A stretch of 21,835 nucleotides of DNA from Corallococcus sp. (GTDB lineage: Bacteria; Bacillota; Clostridia; Christensenellales; CAG-314), in contig JAMPHX010000014.1 of NCBI GenBank assembly GCA_023663205.1, positions 1 to 21,835 of the forward strand, written 5' to 3'. Every line of letters begins with the position of its first letter. Position 1 is the first letter of the stretch. The notes beneath the pieces are model-generated. The model did not search any database, was not told where the DNA came from, and saw nothing but the letters and a program-made list of their open reading frames with translations. Position numbers and translations under genes: made by a program. This document shows positions 1-7,418 of this stretch, in pieces.

Positions 1-117
1 CAAATCGCTAACGGAATACATGCCATAACCGTACCGCTACTATTGCATATACAAACCGACAATATTGACAATCGAACGCGAACCTTAAACTGCAACTGTA
101 AAACAAACATTGATGCA

Positions 118-162
118 AAACGCGCCATTAGACCTATTATCTAAGGGCGCGTTTGTTTTGTT
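118..162 (+). terminator. Rho-independent terminator (plus strand, possibly bidirectional)
   Basis: A nine-base perfect arm at 118-126 (AAACGCGCC) pairs with 146-154. TTAG (128-131) pairs with CTAA (141-144) inside the loop. The plus strand continues with a T-rich stretch (GTTTGTTTTGTTTTC), as expected of an intrinsic terminator for a plus-strand gene lying left of the window. On the minus strand only TTTT follows, so it could be a weaker stop for the surface-protein transcript. Bases 1-117 show no convincing gene: plus frame 1 is open until 144 but runs into the hairpin and has no recognisable protein character. Confidence 0.6.
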
Positions 163-347
163 TTCTATATCGAGATACTCTTTGCAATTAAGCCGCGTAT
201 AGTACGGCATAACACTTATTTGCGTTAGCGCGGTACCGTATACGACAAATAACTCTTAATTGCATTTTGCGCAATTTGCCATTATGCCGCATTGCGATTG
301 ATATTGCAGGTCAGCGCCGCCGATTGCAATGCGCGGCATATTGCACG
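155..347. other. Gene-free 3' flank of the surface protein with two dyads
   Basis: This stretch lies downstream of the minus-strand surface-protein stop. It holds a perfect dyad AATTGC/GCAATT at 258-276 and a longer imperfect inverted repeat with arms 284-295 and 326-339 (ATGCCGC-ATTGC against GCAATGCGCGGCAT, one two-base bulge). Neither is followed by a clear T-tract on the minus strand, so neither is a textbook terminator. No gene is seen. Confidence 0.4.
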
Positions 348-3300
348 TTAAATTTTGCCGATATGTTTGTCGTAAATATCGTGATATGCGGGGTCATCGT
401 CGTATTGACTGTACGGAGATTTTTCGCTGCGCGGCGCCGTCGGCTGTTGGGGAGCAGACGTATTTACTATTATCGGCTGAGGCGCGGGCGCCGGTTGGGG
501 CTGCGGACTTACTATCACTATCGGTTGCTGCGTCTGAGGCTGAGGCGCGGGCGCGGGGGTCTGTTGCGGATAGGTAACAGGCACGGGTACAACCTGCGGC
601 ATCACGGGAGCGCCGTAGTACGGCGCGGGCTGAGGCGTTGCCTGAGGTACGTACACCACCTGCGGTTCGGACGCTTTTGCTGCCGCATTCTGTTCGGCAA
701 TGACGCTTTCGCGGAATAATCTGCTTGCTTCTTCAGCCTCGCGTTTGTATTCGTCTCTTTCACGCCTGTAACGCTCGATTTCAAGCATATCCCGCTGTTC
801 TTCCAGCGACATACGTTCTTCCTTTTCCGCGCGCTTGTCACCGCGTCTTTGCAGTTCGCTATCGATGTTTCGACGTCTGCCTGCAAGCGTTTCGTACAGT
901 TCGTCAAAGCCGTGGGAGTGGGACGTTGTATCGTCATCGTAATCTTCCTCATCGTTGTTTTCCGGTTGCTGCATGACCACTATCGGCGAATTGCCGTCGA
1001 CGGGTATGGGTTTGCCGTCCGGTCCGATTACTATTACCTGCTGTTCTTCGGCAGGTTTTTTCGTCTTTTTCTTGCCGCTATCCATTATCACAACGGGTTG
1101 CTGCGGTTGTTGCATCATGGGCTGCATCATAGGCATACCCATCATACCCATTCCGAGCGGATTCATTCCCATTCCCATGCCCATTCCCATGGAATTGTTC
1201 ATGCCCATTCCGAAATCGGGATTCATTCCGTTGTTGCCATTGTTATTATTGTTGTTATCCTTTTCATTATCGAGAGATTCTATCTCTTTGTCCTTCTCGT
1301 GCAATGCCGCTGCTATGCGCTCCTTTTCGGCAAGTTCGAGCGCTTTGGCTTTCTTGCGTTTGTTCGAACGTATAAGCAACAGCAAGAGCAGCAGCAACAG
1401 CAATGCGCTAAGCGCTATTACAAGCCACAGCCAATTGTCTTGGATAAATCCGAGAAATCCTCCGCCTATTACAAATTCGTTTTCGTCGAAATCCAACATG
1501 GCTTCGTTGATACCGAAGTTCTTGGCGCAGTCGTCGCCGAGCACGGCGCGCACTTTGTACTTGACGCCTTTTTGTAAATCTTCTTCCGCAACCGTGTTGC
1601 CTTCTTCGTCAGTGTAGACGTAGGTTACTTCCACAATATCGGCAAACTCCGCAGGTATCGTCAATTTTGGCGCACCGCCTTGATTGCTCCAATCCAGACG
1701 TACTTCGTTTATGCGCCAATCCATAGGCCACTCGGAATCGGTCGGCGTTTCTCCCTCGGACGTCTTGACAAAAGACATATTTGCCACCTGTTCGCCGTTG
1801 TCGAGAGAAGCAACCCAGTAACTGCTATCTGGCTCTACAAGGTTTAGTTTGAACTTGTACATACCTGCGTCCGTACCTGTATTGTCGGCAATGGTCATCC
1901 ATTCCGAATCGAAGCCGTCGGGAATGTAAGTGATAAGTTCGCCCGTGTACACTACCGCGCTCAAATCGACGGAAGGCAAAAGCACAGACTTTTTGATAAC
2001 TTCAAATTCCAACACAAGCGGGTCAAGACTGCCTTCCGCCGTGCCGTCGTCCCAAGCGTAGTTATTGGTAGCGTCGTTTAATATCAGTATCGTAATCTTG
2101 TACTTATTAACCGCGCTTTGCGTCAAAGCGTCGCTATCGGACGCAATGCTCATTACGTTGCTATCGTAATCGACAAGCGTAAATGTTTGTTCCTGTTTGT
2201 TGTACTCCAATTTGTCTACCGACAAATGCGGCTTCTTTTTGAGAGTGGGATTGCCCGAATTTGCTCTGTCCGAAGTAAAATCCTTGGAGAGTTCGCTGGT
2301 TGAGGTAAACACCACGTTGCCGATATATTTGTCGGCAATTTTGATTGTGGCAGTATAATTTGTAGAAGGCGCAAGCGGCAAAGTAGCAATGTTGCCTGTG
2401 GCGCGTTCTGTGTACTCGTACGTGTAGTAGTCGTTGGGACAATAGCCGCCTGCAAATTGCGCTTTGGGCGGACGGTCGGTGTTCCATCCCGTCACGTCGA
2501 TTTCGTACGGATTGAGATTTATCTGCGCGGTGCAGGCGCTGTTACCGCCGTCATCCCAAGTTACGTTTGTGCCGAACTTTGACTTTATTGTAAATGTCAA
2601 TTTGTACTCGCCCGCATCGTCCGTCAGATATTTGCCGCCGTTAGGTGCAAGGGGAGCGGCGGACGTACCCTCGCCGAAAGTAGCCGATACATCGTAGTAT
2701 TTGCCCAAATCTCCGTAATCCGCACCGCAGATATCGAACAAATCCTTATCCGTGCCGTCAAAAGACTGACCGCCGTTATAGTCGGGTTTGCTTAATCTGC
2801 GCGCCTTGATTTCCCAATTTTTGGTATCGGTAAAATCCGCGGGGTACGCCAAACTATCCAATGATTGGTAATTGCTTGTGCTTATTCCGTCGGCATAACC
2901 TATGACTACCTTTGTCTGATAGGTATTTACATCTGTGTATTCGCCGCTATCCTGCGAATAGGTTGCTTTGAGCGTAGATGGTAAGTTTTCCAGTTGCGCT
3001 TTGTATTTTATTGCATTGCCGGAATCGTCCACGCCGTACTGCCACGTGCCGTCGTAGTTCCACTTGACTGCCGAAATATCTATCTTGGCAGGCTCGATTT
3101 CGTAAGCGAACAGTTTGTTTTGCACCAAAACCGCATCGGTTACGGAAGGCTTCAAACTTATCTCCACAATATACTTGGCTGCGTCTGTCGGTACAGTACC
3201 GAGCGCCGCGCCTTTGTTGTCGGCGGCGCCTGCGTCATATGCGTACCACTTGACGTTAAGGTCGGATTCGGTGTAGTTTTTCGTAGAATTGCTCTCTATC

Positions 3301-5246
3301 TTCATACTGAGAGTAGGCGCGCTTCCGTCATACTGCTTGCTGCTTTGGTTAAGAGTAACCAAAACCAATGTTTTGTTTTCGCCCACGGTAAACGTGTACG
3401 GATTTTGCAAAATGGCAGGCAGTTGATAATGTTTGGTGTAATCTTCCAATCCGTCGGTTCTTACTTTGGCTTCGACGTAATAGGTAAGTTCCTGCCCCGG
3501 ATGAGATGCGTAGTCGTCCTGCAACTGCTGTACCGTCTGCGGGTCGGATAGCGCTCCGCCGCTATTTGTTTTGTAATACTTGACTTCCACCTTGCTGTCG
3601 TTGATTGTAGGCAGATAGTAATACACGTCGCTTGCGCTGTTATCCGTTGCCCAAGACACGTTTAGCGTAACCTTTTCTACCGTCCATTTGTAGTTTTCAA
3701 ACGACGACAGATTTGTAGGCGCTTCGTAGTTGGGGTCTACCGTAAACGCAGCCTTGGCGTCGTACGTGCCCGGTTCCTTTTGAATATTGTTTGTATACGT
3801 TGCGGTAACTCCCGTCGGCAGATTGTTTATCTGCAGCGTAAAGTTGCTGCCCGTATACACAGGCCAACTTCCCGCGGAATAGTTCCAAGCGGAAGTCATT
3901 GTGCCTATCGGCTTCTTTTTTATCTTTATCTTGATTTTGCGAGTTTGATTGTCGGGGTCGGTATCGTTCCAGCACAAACCGTTGCCGAGCGTCACCGTTG
4001 CTTCGTAATCTGCCGCATCGATAACTTGATTGTACGCAACGGCACTGCCGTCGGTCTTTTGGTAAGTTATCGTAAACTTGCCCGCATAGTTGGCGTTGAG
4101 TTTGTTGAACCACGTTGCATACTGCGTTGCCAAATCGTGGCGGTTGGTATCGTACGTTACGTTGACGTCGTCAACAGTATCTATAACCGAAACCGATTTG
4201 GAATCGGCTTTGGTAAGATTGAAGATAAAGAACGGACGGTAACACCAATCCGCGTTTGCCGACAAATTGCGCATTTTTCCCGTACTTCCCTGAATACCGA
4301 AGGGATAGTTGTATGTTGCCTGAAACGTGCGCACATAATAGTCGCCGGAGGCTTTGGCAAGGTCTGCATTGGCCGTCCAACGTCCGTCTAACTTTCCTAC
4401 CGTCTCGCTGATGTGCCCGTGACGTCCCAATTCCATCATACCCGGAATGAGCAGATAATCGTTTTTCCAAGCGCCGTAATACGCATTTCCGCGAACATTG
4501 TTTTGATTGGCATTCATACCGACCGTAAGCGTAGCCTCGTCGCCAATCCATCCCGTTTGAGAAGACTTCACCAGAAAATAGTTGGCATTTGCGGGCGTCA
4601 CCAAAAAGTCGGTAAGACTGTCGGCTACGCCTTCCGCCTTGGACATTGTAAACTTTGCCCAAACGTTGTTTTTGTTTTTTGCTGCGGTTGTTCTTGCCGA
4701 AGCGGATGTGGAATACACGCCGCCGTTATTAAGCACTACAGCGCGCAGATAACTGTGTCCGTAAACATTGGATTGATAAGTCGAGGTACTTGACGCCAGC
4801 GCGGCATAGGTACTGAACTTGCCTTTGAGCGACGGCGCGGTATCTTTGAGCAGCATTGTCACCAACACGTCGCCGCCGTTTTTGTACATTAGCGTGGGTA
4901 TCCATTCGTAACCGCCCAAACCGACGATAACTTTGGAAGAAAACGAATCGTAGTTTCTGCCCGATACTGCCAAGGCGTCCACAGCGCTGAACGTCGAACC
5001 CGTTCCGCCCAAAGCGGCGTACAGTTTGTTTAACTGTTCCTTGGAAAATATGTTGCCGTCCGAACGCTTTTCGTAATTTTTGATTGTCAAATCTCCTATC
5101 GAAGTAGCGGCGGACGCAGTATCCTTTTCCTCAAAAAAGATACCGTACGCAACAAATGCAGACAAACAAACGCACAGAAGTACCGCCAATGCAAGTTTGA
5201 ATACTTTTGCCTTATTTCCTTTCACGCTCTTTTGTTTTTCGTACAT
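348..5246 (-). CDS. Giant membrane-anchored surface protein with long cytoplasmic tail, function unknown
   Basis: I do not recognise a specific function. From the ATG at 5246 it has 1632 residues. A signal peptide or anchor lies at about 13-40. The region at about 100-345 resembles DUF6273-like modules (DYLLIPG, then CYRPFFIFNL near the end). From about 350 to 1250 there are repeated beta-rich MBG/Ig-like modules (for example KQYDGS, VYTGEL, ATYTNN with AGEY/PGTYD-type ends) that probably form an extracellular stalk. One membrane helix at 1271-1292 includes ten consecutive leucines. About 340 residues then follow on the cytoplasmic side: a basic stop-transfer patch, an Asn run (about 1331-1340), a Gly-Met-rich stretch (about 1340-1376), an acidic patch, a charged Arg/Glu-rich coiled coil (about 1457-1525) and a Pro/Gln-rich region (about 1528-1608). 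There is no LPXTG motif. Start choice: an ATG four codons upstream (5258) sits only two bases after the GGG of AAAGGGAA, whereas GGTGA lies at good spacing before the 5246 ATG. The gene is probably monocistronic. Confidence 0.85.
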   Translation of the reverse strand: MYEKQKSVKGNKAKVFKLALAVLLCVCLSAFVAYGIFFEEKDTASAATSIGDLTIKNYEKRSDGNIFSKEQLNKLYAALGGTGSTFSAVDALAVSGRNYDSFSSKVIVGLGGYEWIPTLMYKNGGDVLVTMLLKDTAPSLKGKFSTYAALASSTSTYQSNVYGHSYLRAVVLNNGGVYSTSASARTTAAKNKNNVWAKFTMSKAEGVADSLTDFLVTPANANYFLVKSSQTGWIGDEATLTVGMNANQNNVRGNAYYGAWKNDYLLIPGMMELGRHGHISETVGKLDGRWTANADLAKASGDYYVRTFQATYNYPFGIQGSTGKMRNLSANADWCYRPFFIFNLTKADSKSVSVIDTVDDVNVTYDTNRHDLATQYATWFNKLNANYAGKFTITYQKTDGSAVAYNQVIDAADYEATVTLGNGLCWNDTDPDNQTRKIKIKIKKKPIGTMTSAWNYSAGSWPVYTGSNFTLQINNLPTGVTATYTNNIQKEPGTYDAKAAFTVDPNYEAPTNLSSFENYKWTVEKVTLNVSWATDNSASDVYYYLPTINDSKVEVKYYKTNSGGALSDPQTVQQLQDDYASHPGQELTYYVEAKVRTDGLEDYTKHYQLPAILQNPYTFTVGENKTLVLVTLNQSSKQYDGSAPTLSMKIESNSTKNYTESDLNVKWYAYDAGAADNKGAALGTVPTDAAKYIVEISLKPSVTDAVLVQNKLFAYEIEPAKIDISAVKWNYDGTWQYGVDDSGNAIKYKAQLENLPSTLKATYSQDSGEYTDVNTYQTKVVIGYADGISTSNYQSLDSLAYPADFTDTKNWEIKARRLSKPDYNGGQSFDGTDKDLFDICGADYGDLGKYYDVSATFGEGTSAAPLAPNGGKYLTDDAGEYKLTFTIKSKFGTNVTWDDGGNSACTAQINLNPYEIDVTGWNTDRPPKAQFAGGYCPNDYYTYEYTERATGNIATLPLAPSTNYTATIKIADKYIGNVVFTSTSELSKDFTSDRANSGNPTLKKKPHLSVDKLEYNKQEQTFTLVDYDSNVMSIASDSDALTQSAVNKYKITILILNDATNNYAWDDGTAEGSLDPLVLEFEVIKKSVLLPSVDLSAVVYTGELITYIPDGFDSEWMTIADNTGTDAGMYKFKLNLVEPDSSYWVASLDNGEQVANMSFVKTSEGETPTDSEWPMDWRINEVRLDWSNQGGAPKLTIPAEFADIVEVTYVYTDEEGNTVAEEDLQKGVKYKVRAVLGDDCAKNFGINEAMLDFDENEFVIGGGFLGFIQDNWLWLVIALSALLLLLLLLLLIRSNKRKKAKALELAEKERIAAALHEKDKEIESLDNEKDNNNNNNGNNGMNPDFGMGMNNSMGMGMGMGMNPLGMGMMGMPMMQPMMQQPQQPVVIMDSGKKKTKKPAEEQQVIVIGPDGKPIPVDGNSPIVVMQQPENNDEEDYDDDTTSHSHGFDELYETLAGRRRNIDSELQRRGDKRAEKEERMSLEEQRDMLEIERYRRERDEYKREAEEASRLFRESVIAEQNAAAKASEPQVVYVPQATPQPAPYYGAPVMPQVVPVPVTYPQQTPAPAPQPQTQQPIVIVSPQPQPAPAPQPIIVNTSAPQQPTAPRSEKSPYSQYDDDPAYHDIYDKHIGKI
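1164..1187. repeat. Hexanucleotide tandem repeat coding for Gly-Met dipeptides
   Basis: Four consecutive six-base units (CATTCC, CATTCC, CATGCC, CATTCC on the plus strand) encode alternating Gly-Met in the cytoplasmic tail of the surface protein. A change in copy number by slippage would keep the frame and only lengthen or shorten the Gly-Met stretch. Confidence 0.6.
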
Positions 5247-5271
5247 AATTTTCACCATTTCCCTTTGGCTT

Positions 5272-5292
5272 ATTATACGCGCAAAGATGCGT
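5272..5292 (-). promoter_or_regulatory. Likely -10 box with overlapping dyad, surface-protein promoter
   Basis: Read on the minus strand, 5277-5272 is TATAAT, a consensus -10 box, placing transcription start near 5265 and leaving about 19 untranslated bases before the ATG at 5246. No good -35 box is seen at 16-18 bases. A dyad TACGC-N8-GCGTA (5276-5280 and 5288-5292) overlaps the upstream side of the -10 box and could be an operator. Confidence 0.4.
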
Positions 5293-5697
5293 AAACTCGC
5301 CTATGTAGAGTTTGATTGCACCGCACAGACGCAGTGCCGATATATCTGAATGTTTGCGTGATATACTCATTCTTCCGTTGACGCATACATACGACCTGCG
5401 ACAAACGGACGCAGTACTTGACTATAATTATACATAATAATAATACTCCAAATATGCAAAAGCGTCAAGCAAAAAATACAAAAACGGCACTTTGTATGTC
5501 CCAAACGACACAAAAACGCACTTTTTGCAACGTAGAATGCCGTTTAGAACAAATTGTTGAAGGTGCAAAAGTATACAAAAGCACCGTTACGACGGACATT
5601 GCATATATAGATATTTCAAAAAAAACACAAATTTGTCGGTAAAATACTCCTTGCACTTGCATATATGCGCATATGTACGCAAAATACAATGTTAAAC
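5293..5697. other. Gene-free AT-rich stretch
   Basis: About 400 bases between the surface-protein promoter and the next terminator. Open frames of about 74 codons exist on both strands (5418-5642 plus, 5465-5689 minus), but they lack a good ribosome binding site and a credible protein composition. TATAATTATA at 5424-5433 is an AT-rich palindrome. I see no gene or recognisable RNA. Confidence 0.5.
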
Positions 5698-5728
5698 TTC
5701 AAAATAAAACGCCGCCCTTTGGCGGCGT
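5698..5728 (-). terminator. Rho-independent terminator (minus strand)
   Basis: Perfect eight-base-pair stem ACGCCGCC/GGCGGCGT (5709-5716 with 5721-5728), four-base loop, followed on the minus strand by GTTTTATTTTG. It ends a minus-strand transcript that must come through the A-rich stretch upstream, presumably from the hydrolase gene at 6186-7127 or from an independent RNA. Confidence 0.75.
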
Positions 5729-6185
5729 CCGATTGGGAGAAAATATCCGAATAAGTTTGAGGGTTGATTTTGCGATACTCTCCTTCTGCTGTTATTAAAT
5801 ATTATTTTTGCTTTATTTGCTTTTGTATATTTTGATATTACATATTTTGCTTCTGCAATATTTTACTTTTGATTGATTCGCTTTTGTTTTATCTGCTAAT
5901 GTTTTTATTTGATTCAGTTTTTATTTCCTTCTGCAATATTTTCATTCTGCTGTTATTTACTTATAGGATTTTGCAAAATTTTTATTTCGTTGTTTTGAAA
6001 TATTGTTTGATTTTAAATTGAAAATTTTTGATATTATCATCTAAACTATTTTGCAGTTTTTTACAAAACCGCTTTGTAGACCGTTAACCGCCGTTAACGG
6101 AACTTTGCGCGACGATTGCCGTCGGCAAATGCTATGCGCCTGCACATATCTTTTATTACGCTTGTTTGCGCTTGCACAACGTAGA
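5729..6185 (-). other. A-rich, hairpin-bearing 3' UTR or candidate noncoding RNA
   Basis: The stretch lies between the hydrolase stop and the terminator at 5709-5728 and has no credible coding frame. On the minus strand it starts with two tandem hairpins (6081-6100, perfect eight-base stem CCGTTAAC/GTTAACGG; 6062-6078, six-base stem TACAAA/TTTGTA). About 270 A-rich bases follow, with short repeated words (AATATTGCAGAAG-like twice, AATAACAGCAGAA twice). It ends in a hairpin formed by 5736-5747 and 5774-5783 (GGAGA and TATC paired with their complements, 3:1 internal loop) just before the terminator. It matches no RNA family I recognise. It may simply be an unusually long 3' UTR. Confidence 0.35.
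6062..6100 (-). other. Two tandem hairpins downstream of the hydrolase gene
   Basis: Perfect hairpins at 6081-6100 (8 bp, four-base loop) and 6062-6078 (6 bp, five-base loop) are separated by two bases, about 85 bases after the hydrolase stop. A-rather than T-rich sequence follows on the minus strand, so they are not standard terminators. They might protect the mRNA 3' end or begin a structured RNA. Confidence 0.5.
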
Positions 6186-7127
6186 TTATTCCTTGCCAAA
6201 GAAGGCGTGCTTCAATACCTCCACTCTATCGGAAATTATTCCTCTTACATATTTGTTGCGGCGGCAAAACTCAAAGCCGTGCACCGTGCCATGAGTTTCT
6301 CTGAATACAACCTCTACACCGCCCGAAGTCAATGCTTCGGCATAGGTTTGTCCGTCGCCGTTAAGACAGTCGTACTGTGCCGTTTCGATGTAAGCAGGCG
6401 GCAAACCGCTGCAATCGGCAACTTGTGCGGGCGAAATCAAATACTGCGGCAAATTTGTTGAACTGCTTCCGCAATACCACCGCCACATCTTGGCGTTCGC
6501 CTTTGCCGTCCACACGGGTGCGTCGAAAAAATCTTTGAGCGAACGGGTATTTTGGCGCATATCCGTTACGGGGTAAATCAAAAACTGCATTACGGGACGT
6601 TTGATATTTGCGTCGCGTACAGATAAACACACTGCGGCTGCCAAACATCCTCCCGCACTGTCGCCGCCCACCGCTATTTTGTCCGAATCGATACCCAAAC
6701 CGTCGGCGTTATTCAATATGTATTTGTATGCACACATACAATCTTCGAGAGGAACAGGAAAGGGATGTTTGGGAGCAAGTCTGTAATTTACGACCGCGAC
6801 CCTGCAATGCGCGCCTACGGCGTAATCGCGTGCCAAGGCGTAATGCTGCGGAGCGGCTTTGAGCGCAAAACCGCCGCCGTGAATCAAGAACAAACAAGGC
6901 AGATTCTCGTCAATCTCGGCGGTTTTGGGCGAAACCAAGAAACACGAAACATAGCGGTTACCGCTTACCGGTATCTTCAACTTGTTTACGCGAGTGCGCC
7001 TATCGGACTTTTGGGCGCAAAGCACCGACAATAATCCGTTGACTATCGGCAGTAAAAATTTGCACATAGGAGTGTGCCAATGTTTCAATACCGAAAACTC
7101 TTTTTTTAGCGGATACTTTTTACTCAT
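6186..7127 (-). CDS. Alpha/beta hydrolase, hormone-sensitive-lipase type esterase
   Basis: 313 residues, the usual length for the HSL (Aes/acetyl-hydrolase-like) esterase family, which hydrolyses short-chain carboxylic esters. The oxyanion-hole motif HGGGF is at 83-87 and the nucleophile elbow GDSAGG at 155-160 (Ser157). The likely acid is Asp253 (in YDCLNGDG) and the catalytic His is His283 (in VHGFEF), so the triad is complete. A moderately hydrophobic stretch near 22-38 is part of the N-terminal cap; there is no clear signal peptide, so I place it in the cytoplasm or at the inner membrane face. The start is supported by AGAGGT four bases before the ATG. The natural substrate cannot be told. 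The gene has its own upstream region after the M60 terminator and probably ends at the terminator near 5709. Confidence 0.9.
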   Translation of the reverse strand: MSKKYPLKKEFSVLKHWHTPMCKFLLPIVNGLLSVLCAQKSDRRTRVNKLKIPVSGNRYVSCFLVSPKTAEIDENLPCLFLIHGGGFALKAAPQHYALARDYAVGAHCRVAVVNYRLAPKHPFPVPLEDCMCAYKYILNNADGLGIDSDKIAVGGDSAGGCLAAAVCLSVRDANIKRPVMQFLIYPVTDMRQNTRSLKDFFDAPVWTAKANAKMWRWYCGSSSTNLPQYLISPAQVADCSGLPPAYIETAQYDCLNGDGQTYAEALTSGGVEVVFRETHGTVHGFEFCRRNKYVRGIISDRVEVLKHAFFGKE

Positions 7128-7267
7128 ATTTACCTCTGCCCCACAAATTGCCTCATTGTAAAAACTCTAACGGTCAAATTGCAAATCTTGTCCGTAACTG
7201 TTTGTTGCTAACGGAAACAGACATAACTACCGACATTTTTCTGCTGTTTACATACGCAAATAACATT

Positions 7268-7283
7268 TTAACAAAATTGTTAA
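7268..7283. promoter_or_regulatory. 16-base palindrome, operator candidate
   Basis: Perfect inverted repeat TTAACAA-AA-TTGTTAA about 140 bases upstream of the hydrolase start. A second related dyad, TAACA-ATAA-TGTTA, lies at 7323-7336. The shared half-site TAACA/TGTTA suggests binding by a dimeric repressor. No strong promoter boxes are obvious next to them. Confidence 0.35.
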
Positions 7284-7365
7284 GCAATATTTGTATATTT
7301 TTGCGCCGGTGTTATCTTGACGTAACAATAATGTTAACCTGCGTTTGCTTGGAAATTATCCAAAA

Positions 7366-7400
7366 GCGACAAAAGCAAAAGGCGACGGCGCAAGCCGCCT
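7366..7400 (-). terminator. Rho-independent terminator after the M60 peptidase gene
   Basis: On the minus strand an inner stem CGGC/GCCG and an outer AGG/CCT clamp (three-base bulge) form a hairpin at 7380-7400. It is followed by TTTTGCTTTTG and a further TTTT run. It starts 18 bases after the peptidase stop codon and is the first convincing terminator downstream of coaX-uvrB-uvrA-peptidase. Confidence 0.65.
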
Positions 7401-7418
7401 GCCCTTTGCGTGTAGATA

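Noticed and set aside
1..144. Open plus-strand frame at the left edge as the end of a gene
   Set aside because: The stop lies inside the terminator hairpin and the predicted residues show no protein character; too short to support.
5418..5689. Two 74-codon frames on opposite strands in the gene-free stretch
   Set aside because: No ribosome binding site, odd composition, and they overlap each other; chance open frames in AT-rich DNA.
5709..5728. Plus-strand terminator at the GC hairpin
   Set aside because: Only the minus strand has a following T-tract; the plus strand continues CCGATTGGG.
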